Shown: positions 30,773-37,545 of the stretch, in pieces
Layout: each line of letters opens with the position of its first letter
Numbering within the stretch: position 1 is the stretch's first letter
From: an uncultured Lachnospiraceae bacterium
GTDB lineage: Bacteria; Bacillota; Clostridia; Lachnospirales; Lachnospiraceae
Direction of reading: 5' to 3'
DNA length: 52,192 nucleotides
Assembly: GCA_947588005.1 (NCBI GenBank)
Contig: CANPYE010000005.1
Coordinates: forward strand, 1-52,192
Program-made: the position numbers and the translations under genes
Notes under the pieces: model-generated
Database searches by the model: none
Told to the model about the DNA's origin: nothing
What the model saw: only the letters and a program-made list of their open reading frames with translations

Positions 30773-31905
30773 TAGAGGAAACCGTCATGGACAAGATCAT
30801 CCCCCTGCCGACCGAGGAAGATGAGATGGAAAAGGTTCAGGCAGAGCTCGAGGAGGAGGGGTTCCCGATCACGAACTTCAAGAAAGGCGGCGTCTTTTAC
30901 CATCTGGCAAGGATGCTCGTCATGATCTACATTGAGCTGAAGGAGCTTGCGAGGACTATCCTGAACTCCTGCTTCATCCGCCATGCGGAGGGAGACTGGC
31001 TCGAGATCAAGGCGGCGGACTTTTCAAAGTTCCGGAACGAAGCCAAGACGGCGAAGGGCTATGTGACCATTTACCGGGCAGAATACGAGAACGCGCTGCA
31101 GGTGACAAAGGGGCACTGCTTCAAGACAGAACCGGACGCCTCGGGGAACGAGCTGAAGTTCTACGCATGCGAGGAGACAGTCATCGGGGCGGGGGAACCG
31201 TCCGGGAAGGTTCTTGTCGAAGCGGAGAAGCCGGGCTCGTATTACAACATCTCACCCGGGAGGATAACGATATCAATGATACATCTCGACGGCATGGACA
31301 GGGTGAACAACGAGGAGGGGTGGCTCTTCGAGGAAGGGTCTGACGACGAGGACTATGAGTACCTGAGGGACAGATGCCTCAGCTCATGGGATGAGCTCGC
31401 GGCCAAGACGATCGAGGAAAAGCTCCGGAACAGGGCGAGGAGCGTGCCGGGCGTACTGGACGCCATGATCAACGCACAGCACCCGAGGGGGCAGGGCACA
31501 ACGGACATCATCATCACGGGGGCTGCAGGGGAGGCATCCCCGGAGCTGATCAGGCAGGTACAGGAAGAGTGCGACAAGCTCCGCGGGCAGTACGACGACT
31601 TCCTCGTCAAGAGCAGCGAGATCATCAAACAGGACTTCGACCTTACAGTCTACCTCGCGGAGGACGCCTCGACAGACGGCGTGGATGAGCAGGCGAAGAC
31701 CCTGATCGAGAACATGATGAAGCTGCCGAGGGGCGAGATGAACGCCCTGTACCGGGACAGCATCGTCCACACGCTCAGCGAGAAGATCACGGACTACAGG
31801 AAGACGGACATCCGGCTCCCGGCAGCCGATCAGCTCTATGATGAGGGCAAAGTGATCATCGCGGGCACTGTCCGGGTGGAGGTGAAGAACGTGACAAGGG
31901 GGTAA
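30769..31905 (+). CDS. baseplate assembly protein J-like (gp47)
   Basis: 378 aa. Baseplate J family signs: helical N-terminus, SCFIRHAEGDWLEIKAADF, AKGYVTIYRAEYENALQVTKGHCFKTEPDASGNELKFY, VEAEKPGSYYNISPGRIT, MDRVNNEEGWLFEEGSDDEDYEYLRDRCLSSWDEL, and VPGVLDAMINAQHPRGQGTTDI. It overlaps the wedge gene (ATGA). Confidence 0.92.
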   Translation: MIEETVMDKIIPLPTEEDEMEKVQAELEEEGFPITNFKKGGVFYHLARMLVMIYIELKELARTILNSCFIRHAEGDWLEIKAADFSKFRNEAKTAKGYVTIYRAEYENALQVTKGHCFKTEPDASGNELKFYACEETVIGAGEPSGKVLVEAEKPGSYYNISPGRITISMIHLDGMDRVNNEEGWLFEEGSDDEDYEYLRDRCLSSWDELAAKTIEEKLRNRARSVPGVLDAMINAQHPRGQGTTDIIITGAAGEASPELIRQVQEECDKLRGQYDDFLVKSSEIIKQDFDLTVYLAEDASTDGVDEQAKTLIENMMKLPRGEMNALYRDSIVHTLSEKITDYRKTDIRLPAADQLYDEGKVIIAGTVRVEVKNVTRG

Positions 31906-31908
31906 GCT

Positions 31909-33222
31909 ATGCTTGAAAATTTCATAGAGTATATGTGGTACCTTCTGACTACGCCGTTCAAAAAGATAAAGAAGACACTGAACAAGTGGTATGTATTCTG
32001 CAGGGTGTTCGGGCGTCGGTTCGATGACGCGAAGGAAAGCCTGCTGAGAGCCCGGGACGAGGGGATGGTAGCCACCTGCAGCGAACTGATGCTCCCGGTA
32101 CATGCAGCGGACAGGAAGCTGACAAGATATGCCGGGGAGGAGGCGGAGAACTTCCGGAAACGGATAGCTCTGCATGAAGAGGTCTGCAGGCTCGGGGGAC
32201 TGAATGAAGGCGTGCTCCTTGCGGTCAGCACCCTCGGCTATGACAATGTGGAGATAGTGAGGTACCGGGACTACAGGGGAGACGAGACAAGGTGGGCGGA
32301 GTTCATTGTGATCATCCGCATGGACATCGGCGACAGCCACCCGATCAGCTTCGACATACTCCGGAAGACTGTCAGGAAGTGGAAGGAAGTCGGTGCCCGG
32401 GACAATTACTCAATGGCGTACACGACGTCCGTGAAGACGAGCGAGCGCAACACCTACCGGGTGACATACCGGAAGTTCCTCTACTTCTTCAATTACCGGA
32501 AGCTCGACGGACGGTGGCAGCTCGACGGCACCTACCTGTTGGATGCTGTCATCCACGAGTACCCGACGCGCATCGGGTTCCGGTACCGGGGCGTAGATTA
32601 CAGCACCGGCCACAAGGCCAGGCTGTCGGATGCGTGGTACCACTGCAGGAACAACCATACGGAACGCAACGCCTACCGGGTGGCATACATTGAGAAGTTT
32701 ATCTACTATGACTACCTGAGGCTCGACGGACGGTGGCAGCTTGACGGCAGCGAGCTCCTGAACGGGCAGATCGCTCCGGAGGAGATCAGGTGGGCGGCAT
32801 GGTACCGGGCAGAACATCAGGAGACAGTACAGCAGAGCATAAGCTACCGGATGGCAGGAAGCAGGGAGCCGAAAGAGGATATCTCATTCAGCGGGAAGTA
32901 CAGGCTCACGCTTGACTACTTCGATTACCTGAAGCTTAACGGACTGTGGTACCTGACAGGCTCGAGGATGCTGAACGCCCAGAGGGCACCGCGGAACATC
33001 CGCATGTCAGTCATGACGGGAGTGCTGCACGAGCACAGGACGGACAGCCGGACAGAGTACCGGACGGTGATCAAAGAGCACATGGAGGCAGAAGCGACAG
33101 GCAACAGGTACAGGCTCACGCTTGACTACTTCGATTACCTGAAGCTCAACGGACTGTGGTACCTGACAGGCTCGAGGGCACTGGACGCCCAGAGATCAGG
33201 GTACCCGGTAAGAATCGAATAA
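31909..33222 (+). CDS. baseplate/tail protein with four C-terminal repeats
   Basis: 437 aa. Residues 1-165 fit the gp48/DUF2313-type tail protein that follows baseplate J (LRARDEGMVATCSELMLPVHAADRKLTRYAGEEAENFRKRIALHEEVCRLGG). From about residue 180, four units of 55-75 aa follow, each ending in a Y-x2-L-(D/N)-G-x-W-x-L-x-G motif: KLDGRWQLDGTYLLDA, RLDGRWQLDGSELLNG, KLNGLWYLTGSRMLNA and KLNGLWYLTGSRALDA. The repeats may form a rigid stalk that links the baseplate to the fibre. I know no family with this C-terminal part. Confidence 0.75.
   Translation: MLENFIEYMWYLLTTPFKKIKKTLNKWYVFCRVFGRRFDDAKESLLRARDEGMVATCSELMLPVHAADRKLTRYAGEEAENFRKRIALHEEVCRLGGLNEGVLLAVSTLGYDNVEIVRYRDYRGDETRWAEFIVIIRMDIGDSHPISFDILRKTVRKWKEVGARDNYSMAYTTSVKTSERNTYRVTYRKFLYFFNYRKLDGRWQLDGTYLLDAVIHEYPTRIGFRYRGVDYSTGHKARLSDAWYHCRNNHTERNAYRVAYIEKFIYYDYLRLDGRWQLDGSELLNGQIAPEEIRWAAWYRAEHQETVQQSISYRMAGSREPKEDISFSGKYRLTLDYFDYLKLNGLWYLTGSRMLNAQRAPRNIRMSVMTGVLHEHRTDSRTEYRTVIKEHMEAEATGNRYRLTLDYFDYLKLNGLWYLTGSRALDAQRSGYPVRIE
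32898..33177 (+). repeat. two 70-bp near-identical direct repeats
   Basis: 32898-32967 and 33108-33177 differ at one base, 210 bp apart, in the last two repeat units of the preceding gene. Their near identity at DNA level shows recent duplication or gene conversion. Confidence 0.8.
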
Positions 33223-33237
33223 ACGGAGGACAGAAAA

Positions 33238-33618
33238 ATGGCAGCAAGGAACTGTATCACGAACATCAGAAGGAAGAAGATGAGCGAGGCAGCACATACG
33301 ACCGGACGGCTTGCGAAGGTCAAGTGGATAGCGCTCGGCTCAGGCGGAGTGAACGGAAACCGGGAGGTGATCGAACCGCTCCCGGCCAACACGAAGCTCA
33401 AAAACGAGGTGGTCAGGAGGGAGTATACCTCGTCCACAAAGAAATCGGACTACTGCTACGAATACGAGATCAGGCTCTCTGAACTCGAATTTGTAGGGAC
33501 GTATTTCTCCGAGATGGCACTGATCGACGAGGACGGCGACGTGATCGCCTTCTCCAACTTCCTCGAAAAAGGCAAGGACGAGACAGAAGTCAGCTTCTTC
33601 ATCGAAGACAACTATTAA
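33238..33618 (+). CDS. tail-associated protein, fibre N-terminus type
   Basis: 126 aa. IRRKKMSEAAHTTGRLAKVKWIALGSGGVNGNREVIEPLPANTKLKNEVVRREYTSS with a following FVGTYFSEMALIDEDGDVIAF resembles the N-terminal, baseplate-binding part of phage tail fibres. It lies between baseplate genes and the DGR target. Likely an adaptor. Site AACGGAGGACAGAAAA. Confidence 0.65.
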   Translation: MAARNCITNIRRKKMSEAAHTTGRLAKVKWIALGSGGVNGNREVIEPLPANTKLKNEVVRREYTSSTKKSDYCYEYEIRLSELEFVGTYFSEMALIDEDGDVIAFSNFLEKGKDETEVSFFIEDNY

Positions 33619-33631
33619 GGAGGGCTGAGAG

Positions 33632-33826
33632 ATGGCAAAGATCACAGCATCAGAGAACCCGGCATTTACAGAGGAGATGGAGGCGATGGAGCGCACCACT
33701 CCGGCACACTACAAAGAATTTAACGACAGATATCAGCAGCTTCTCGACAACGACAAGTTCCTGAGGGAGCCGGGGCTGATCGTATCAGGCGGCATGGTCT
33801 GCCAAGAATTTGAACAGGAGGATTAG
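33632..33826 (+). CDS. small tail-region protein, unknown
   Basis: 64 aa, helical first half (FTEEMEAMERTTPAHYKEFNDRYQQLLDNDKFL), then GLIVSGGMVCQEFEQED. ATG behind AAGGAGGGCTGAGAG. No family recognised; directly before the DGR target and perhaps its chaperone or partner. Confidence 0.65.
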   Translation: MAKITASENPAFTEEMEAMERTTPAHYKEFNDRYQQLLDNDKFLREPGLIVSGGMVCQEFEQED

Positions 33827-33829
33827 ACA

Positions 33830-35050
33830 ATGAGCAAAGTCACAAAACCGATACTTTTAGATGAGACAGGAAAGAAGATGGTAGAGGAGCTGCACACACA
33901 GAACATGCTCCTGAACGTCATGGCGGGCGTAAACCTCGAGATGAGCAACAGCCTTCCGGAGATCAGGAAGATCGTGCAGTCCGGGAACGCTGACAAGGTA
34001 TTCAATGTCGGAGACCAGATCGTCGCCCCGTGGAAGGACGTGGAGACCGGGCAGAAATACGATGTTCCGTGGAATGTCACGCACTTCGCGGATGTTACCC
34101 TCGCGGACGGTACGGAAGTCCCGGGCATGTTCATCCAATGGAACTACTGCACGCCGTTCGGCGTCCAGTTCGACCAGTATGAAGCGTTCTACGTCTGCAA
34201 GGACAGAGAACTGCCTGCGGGCACCTACCACATCACTGTGGGGGCAACATGGGGGACAAACTGCAAGGAGGGAGAGACCTATCAGTTCGCGCTCACGAAG
34301 CCTGTACCGCAGGGCGGACAGCTTGCCGGATTCTACCGGATGCCGGATGTGGCGGCTGCTGAGTGGAAGGTCTATTCCTTCAAAGACGGCAACACGACAG
34401 AACCGATCGAGACCGCGTCAGTCACACAGGGCGATGCCGGGCAAGACCTCGGCAGCTTCATCCCTGCAGGGAACGAGCAGCTCAACAGCCTGCACAGGCT
34501 CGCCTATGGGTATAACAGGTGGTCACAGAGCGCCCTCAGGCAATGGCTCAACAGCAACGCCGCGAAGGGCAAGTGGTGGACGCCGCAGAACGATTACGAC
34601 CGCATCCCTGACCAGTGCGCGCAGAAGGCGGGCTTCCTGACGGGATTCGATGAGGAGTTCCTCTCGTGCGTGCAGCCGATCAAGGTGGTCACTGCCCTGA
34701 ATACGGTAACTGACAAATCGGTCGGCGAGAACGAGACCACATACGACAGGTTCTTCCTTCCGTCCCTCGAGCAGATGTACATTACACCGCAGGCGGCAGG
34801 AGTGGAAGGAGAGGTCTGGGAGTATTGGAAGCGGGCTGCAGGGCTGACGGAGCCGATGAAACAGTACCAGACCTATCCGCAGGTCAGAACATTCGGCATT
34901 GAGAACAAGGCGGCTGCGCAGAACGTCCGCCTGCGGTCGGCGAGTCGCGGCGACGCGGGCAACACGTGGTACGTCAGCTCGAGCGGCTACGTCAGCAGCT
35001 GCAGCGCGTTCATCGCGACTCGGTGCGCCCCGGCTTGCGTAATCTGCTGA
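33830..35050 (+). CDS. DGR target protein (variable C-type-lectin-like ligand-binding protein)
   Basis: 406 aa, ATG behind AACAGGAGGATTAGAC. Residues 1-60 helical (EELHTQNMLLNVMAGVNLEMSNSLPEIRKIV), likely for anchoring to the tail. Residues 60-180 beta-rich. Residues 185-406 resemble the DUF6273/C-type-lectin-like fold: LHRLAYGYNRWSQSALRQWLNSNAAKGKWW, GFDEEFLSCVQPIKVVTALNT, TYDRFFLPSLEQMYI, and the end NVRLRSASRGDAGNTWYVSS. The final residues 362-403 are encoded by the variable repeat; the 13 codons that differ from the template give Ser, Asp, Gly, Ser, Tyr, Ser, Ser, Cys, Ser, Phe, Ile, Thr and Ala. Probably the receptor-binding protein at the tail tip. Stop codon lies 13 bp after the VR. 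Confidence 0.9.
   Translation: MSKVTKPILLDETGKKMVEELHTQNMLLNVMAGVNLEMSNSLPEIRKIVQSGNADKVFNVGDQIVAPWKDVETGQKYDVPWNVTHFADVTLADGTEVPGMFIQWNYCTPFGVQFDQYEAFYVCKDRELPAGTYHITVGATWGTNCKEGETYQFALTKPVPQGGQLAGFYRMPDVAAAEWKVYSFKDGNTTEPIETASVTQGDAGQDLGSFIPAGNEQLNSLHRLAYGYNRWSQSALRQWLNSNAAKGKWWTPQNDYDRIPDQCAQKAGFLTGFDEEFLSCVQPIKVVTALNTVTDKSVGENETTYDRFFLPSLEQMYITPQAAGVEGEVWEYWKRAAGLTEPMKQYQTYPQVRTFGIENKAAAQNVRLRSASRGDAGNTWYVSSSGYVSSCSAFIATRCAPACVIC
34915..35037 (+). repeat. DGR variable repeat (VR)
   Basis: 123 bp at the 3' end of the target gene, aligned without gaps to 35531-35653. There are 15 mismatches, each opposite an adenine in the template; the 91 non-adenine positions are all identical. The last shared bases are TTG (35035-35037). 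The invariant GC-rich 3' part TCGGTGCGCCCCGG is the likely homing start. Confidence 0.97.
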
Positions 35051-35059
35051 TCAGGCAAT

Positions 35060-35083
35060 CCCGGGCGAACACCTTCGCCCGGG
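35060..35083 (+). other. hairpin/cruciform just downstream of the VR
   Basis: CCCGGGCGAA-CACC-TTCGCCCGGG: a perfect 10-bp inverted repeat with a 4-base loop, 22 bp after the VR end and 9 bp after the target stop. DGRs such as that of Bordetella phage BPP-1 need a hairpin here for efficient homing. There is no T-run, so it is not a usual terminator. Confidence 0.8.
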
Positions 35084-35099
35084 TGCCGGGAGGATAGAC

Positions 35100-35510
35100 A
35101 TGGTTAGAGCATGCGACAGAGGCGAGGGAAAGTTCGATACACTCACAAAGGCGCTCCGGCTTGCGACGTATACCGTGGACATCACGGACAACAAAAACGT
35201 CTTCAAACCGGGACATGAGAAGATCGTCGAGCGTATCGTATACCTTGCCACAGACATATATCACAGGGCGAGGGTCGCAAATGACATCCGAGTAAAAGCG
35301 GTCGAAGACCTGCAGGAGAGGAACCGACTGCAGAACCAAGCGATCGCGGAGTGCGACCACCTGCTGAGTGAGATTCAGATAGCGAAAGGAGTCTTCCATC
35401 TCCGCCTGAAGAGAATCCGCTACTGGGGCGGCATGGTGGAGGAGGTAAAGGGCTATCTGAGACATTGGAGAGATTCAGATGCAGACCGCTTCCGTAAAAC
35501 GAAGCGATAA
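35100..35510 (+). CDS. avd: DGR accessory variability protein (Avd)
   Basis: 136 aa, basic and all-helical: LTKALRLATYTVDITDNKNVFKPGHEKIVERIVYLATDIYHRARVAND, then ERNRLQNQAIAECDHLLSEIQIAK and a C-terminal KRIRYWGGMVEEVKGYLRHWRDS. Four helices and a surplus of Lys/Arg match Avd, a pentameric four-helix-bundle protein related to 23S rRNA intervening-sequence proteins. It binds the reverse transcriptase and template RNA. It lies between target and TR, as in BPP-1. Site CGGGAGGATAGAC. Confidence 0.93.
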   Translation: MVRACDRGEGKFDTLTKALRLATYTVDITDNKNVFKPGHEKIVERIVYLATDIYHRARVANDIRVKAVEDLQERNRLQNQAIAECDHLLSEIQIAKGVFHLRLKRIRYWGGMVEEVKGYLRHWRDSDADRFRKTKR

Positions 35511-35530
35511 GCTCAGGATGTAGGCTGTAA

Positions 35531-35653
35531 TGCGCAGAACGTCCGCCTGCGGTCGGCGAATCGCGGCAACGCGAACAACACGTGGTACGTCAACTCGAGC
35601 GGCAACGTCAACAACAACAACGCGATCAACGCGAATCGGTGCGCCCCGGATTG
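35531..35653 (+). repeat. DGR template repeat (TR)
   Basis: 123 bp between avd and the RT gene. It has 32 adenines, of which 15 differ in the VR. The adenines are concentrated in AAC/AAT codons of the target frame (a run of four AAC near 35607-35618), the usual design that yields many amino acids but no stop codon. It is not itself part of a translated gene. Confidence 0.97.
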
Positions 35654-35813
35654 GATGCTTCAGACAGACCGTGGAGCCTTAGCACAGCGAGGTGGTCAGG
35701 ACAGGGAGCATGCAAGGAGCCGAAATCCTGCCGGGTAACCGGAAAACAATACCGTGGTGATGCGGTCATCCTACGGGATGGTACCGCTATCCACACCGCG
35801 GATGAGGAGGAAA
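35654..35813 (+). ncRNA. DGR spacer RNA between TR and RT
   Basis: 160 bp without a convincing gene. In BPP-1 about 140 nt of RNA after TR are needed with Avd and RT to prime cDNA from the template RNA, and this stretch has the same place and size. It contains complementary GC-rich parts (ACCGTGGTGATGCGGT and CCACACCGCGGAT). An in-frame extension of RT to 35754 exists but the strong site GATGAGGAGG before ATG 35814 argues against it. Confidence 0.65.
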
Positions 35814-36911
35814 ATGAATGTAGAGGAGATCATAGGTTTTGAAGCACTTTATGAGTCCATGAACAAGTGCGTCAAGGGCGTCCTGTGGAAGGACGGCGTC
35901 GCGTTCTATTATCATAACTGGATTCGAGAGACGCTGAGACTGGAAAGGGAGCTGCACGACGGAACCTACAAGGAGAGGCCGCCGAAGTTCTTCACAGTGA
36001 CGGAGCCGAAGACCCGGGAGATCATGAGCATCGCGTTCCGGGACAGGGTATATCAGAGAAGCCTCAACGACAAGGCGATCTACCCGATGACGACCAGATC
36101 GTTCATATATGACAACCACGCATGCCAGAAGGGCAAAGGGACAGACAAAGCCCGGAGGAGGCTCGTCTGCTTCCTGCAGAAGTATTACAGAAAGCATGGG
36201 GCTGAAGGGTACGTCCTTCAATGTGATATCAAGGGATATTATCCGAACATGTGGCACGATGTGGCGAAGCAGGTGCTGAGAAAATACCTCGACGACAACA
36301 TCTACCAGATGGCAGCCGATATCCTCGATAATTTCCCCGGAGAAGTAGGATTCAATCCGGGCAGCCAGATCATCCAGATCGTAGGCATCACGGCCTTGAA
36401 CGACTTAGACCACTACATCAAAGAGCGGCTGCTCATCGAGTTCTATATCCGATATATGGACGACTTCAACCTCATCCACGAAAAGTACGAAAAATTAGAA
36501 GAGAGCCTCGGAAGCATCCAGAACATCCTCGCAGGGACGCACATGGAGCTCAACATGGAGAAGACGCACATCCGCCATATCAAGGATGGCATCCGGTTCC
36601 TCGGCTTCTATTTCAGACTTACTGACACAGGGAAGGTGGTAATTACGATCGACCCGAAGAAAGTGAAGCACGAGAGGAAGAAGCTGCGCAGGATGGTCGC
36701 CCTTGTAAAGAAAGGCGAAAAGACCAGAGCACAGGTCGACGAGCACTTCGAGTCATGGAAGAAAAGTGCTTCGTTCGGGGACTCATTCAAGATGCTTCAA
36801 AGAATGGACGAATTTTATAAAAGTTTATGGGAGGAAGATGACGATGGCATTCTTCAAAAAGCTGAGAACAACGATTCAGGAAGCGAGACAGCAGGAGCAG
36901 GTCGCGGCTGA
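35814..36911 (+). CDS. DGR reverse transcriptase
   Basis: 365 aa, ATG after GATGAGGAGGAAA. A compact RT without extra domains, as in DGRs. Motifs: FRDRVYQRSLNDKAIYPMTTRSFIYDNHACQKGKGTDKARRRL (fingers), LQCDIKGYYPNM with catalytic Asp138, FNPGSQIIQ at 180-188, YMDD at 214-217 and LNMEKTHIRHIKDGIRFLGFYF at the end of the palm. The order target-avd-TR-RT fixes it as a DGR enzyme. It makes adenine-mutagenised cDNA from TR. The DGR signature usually reads GxxxSQ; here the Ser is replaced by Ile (GSQIIQ). Confidence 0.96.
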   Translation: MNVEEIIGFEALYESMNKCVKGVLWKDGVAFYYHNWIRETLRLERELHDGTYKERPPKFFTVTEPKTREIMSIAFRDRVYQRSLNDKAIYPMTTRSFIYDNHACQKGKGTDKARRRLVCFLQKYYRKHGAEGYVLQCDIKGYYPNMWHDVAKQVLRKYLDDNIYQMAADILDNFPGEVGFNPGSQIIQIVGITALNDLDHYIKERLLIEFYIRYMDDFNLIHEKYEKLEESLGSIQNILAGTHMELNMEKTHIRHIKDGIRFLGFYFRLTDTGKVVITIDPKKVKHERKKLRRMVALVKKGEKTRAQVDEHFESWKKSASFGDSFKMLQRMDEFYKSLWEEDDDGILQKAENNDSGSETAGAGRG

Positions 36912-37014
36912 CATTGCGAAGCAGGCGGCACTCCTCGAGTATGTGGCGATCATGGCAGACGTGGAGCTGCCAGATGCGAGCGATGAAGAAAGTGAGGGAC
37001 TGAGCCATGAGTAG
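36844..37014 (+). CDS. small protein after the RT gene, unknown
   Basis: 56 aa, overlapping the RT 3' end by 68 bp in another frame. ATG 36844 is nine bases after GGGAGG; ATG 36838 is an alternative. A basic helix (FFKKLRTTIQEARQQEQVAADIAKQAALLEYVAIMADVELPD) with an acidic end. Its place before an XkdX gene suggests a tail-region helper rather than a DGR part. Confidence 0.65.
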   Translation: MAFFKKLRTTIQEARQQEQVAADIAKQAALLEYVAIMADVELPDASDEESEGLSHE

Positions 37015-37183
37015 AACATCCAGTATAGCAGTGAAGGAAAAGAGCAAGAACTTCGACAAGTACAAAAGATTCTACGACTCGAATATGTGGACGAAGAAGA
37101 TGGTCTACAACGTCGTGGAGAAGGGAGCCCTGACCGCTGAGGAATACGAGGAGATCACGGGCGAGCCATACGATAAAGAGTAG
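37007..37183 (+). CDS. XkdX family protein
   Basis: 58 aa. KNFDKYKRFYDSNMWTKKMVYNVVEKGALTAEEYEEITGEPYDKE is a clear XkdX pattern (found in PBSX-like and other Firmicutes phages next to tail fibre genes). Function unknown. It overlaps the previous gene by 8 bp. Confidence 0.85.
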   Translation: MSRTSSIAVKEKSKNFDKYKRFYDSNMWTKKMVYNVVEKGALTAEEYEEITGEPYDKE

Positions 37184-37252
37184 TGAGAATATTCCCTGCA
37201 GAGCCCTCACACACCGCGGGGGCGTCTGTGGGGGTATTTAAGGAGTGACAGC

Positions 37253-37405
37253 ATGAAAAGCATCATTATCAAAATCAGACTGCGCTTTCCGGTCAATGGG
37301 ACACTCCTGAACGACCTGAGCCGACTGCTCGAGCATTATCTGAAGAACAGGGGCATCCCGTTCGGGCGCATCGACGCGGCTGTGAAGCTCGATGAAAATG
37401 AGTGA
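37253..37405 (+). CDS. small basic protein at the prophage right end, unknown
   Basis: 50 aa, ATG behind TTTAAGGAGTGACAGC. Strand then amphipathic helix (SIIIKIRLRFPVNGTLLNDLSRLLEHYLKNRGIPFG). Last gene of the prophage. No family recognised. Confidence 0.6.
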   Translation: MKSIIIKIRLRFPVNGTLLNDLSRLLEHYLKNRGIPFGRIDAAVKLDENE

Positions 37406-37436
37406 CGTTATTCTCAATTAAACTGTCAAAAAGGAG
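37405..37436 (+). promoter_or_regulatory. second copy of the 32-bp late-region motif
   Basis: Same pattern as 12793-12824 (ACGTTATTCTCAA, nine free bases, CAAAAAGGAG) but here no gene follows within the prophage. It therefore need not be a ribosome binding site and may be a protein-binding or promoter element near the right end. Confidence 0.45.
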
Positions 37437-37456
37437 AGGGTGAGAGCCCTCTCCTT
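37431..37456 (-). terminator. intrinsic terminator read leftward at the right end
   Basis: AAGGAGAGGG-TGAGAG-CCCTCTCCTT, a 10-bp stem. On the minus strand it is followed by TTTTTGAC, so it would stop transcripts entering from the host side. On the plus strand no T-run follows, so late transcripts may read into the host permease remnant. Confidence 0.6.
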
Positions 37457-37470
37457 CGTGCCTAAAAATC

Positions 37471-37540
37471 CGGGAAATATTTCCCGAAAAGTTTTGTCAA
37501 AAGTTTTGAGAATTTTTGTCAAAAATTTTGAGCGGCTACA
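37471..37540. other. prophage right end (transposase end sites)
   Basis: Ends GCGGCTACA. Read inward, TGACAAAA boxes start 19 bp (37521) and 41 bp (37499) from the end, 22 bp apart, the spacing expected for repeated transposase sites on one DNA face. A perfect 16-bp palindrome CGGGAAATATTTCCCG lies at 37471-37486. Confidence 0.75.
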
Positions 37541-37545
37541 GCATT
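37541..37545. repeat. target-site duplication, right copy (GCATT)
   Basis: Matches 2787-2791. Confidence 0.9.

Larger units (their letters stand above)
2792..37540 (+). mobile_element. Mu-like transposable prophage with a DGR (34,749 bp)
   Basis: The borders are fixed by the 5-bp duplication, TG...CA termini, the exact repair of the interrupted permease frame, and terminal sites (TGACAAAAA) at the same distance from each end. The content is Mu-type throughout: repressor, DDE transposase (MuA), AAA ATPase (MuB), GemA, Mor-family activator, gp27/gp28/gp29, gpF, gpI with nested scaffold, gpT, gp36, gpG and a contractile tail. There is no integrase gene. All genes except the repressor run rightward, in the direction of the host operon. 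By eye the base composition is richer in G+C than the right host flank. No structural gene looks broken, so it may be an intact, inducible phage. Confidence 0.95.

Noticed and set aside
35814-36911. RT as a retron, group II intron or defence RT
   Set aside because: No msr/msd-like structure, intron domains or effector gene; a clear TR/VR pair and Avd gene identify a DGR.
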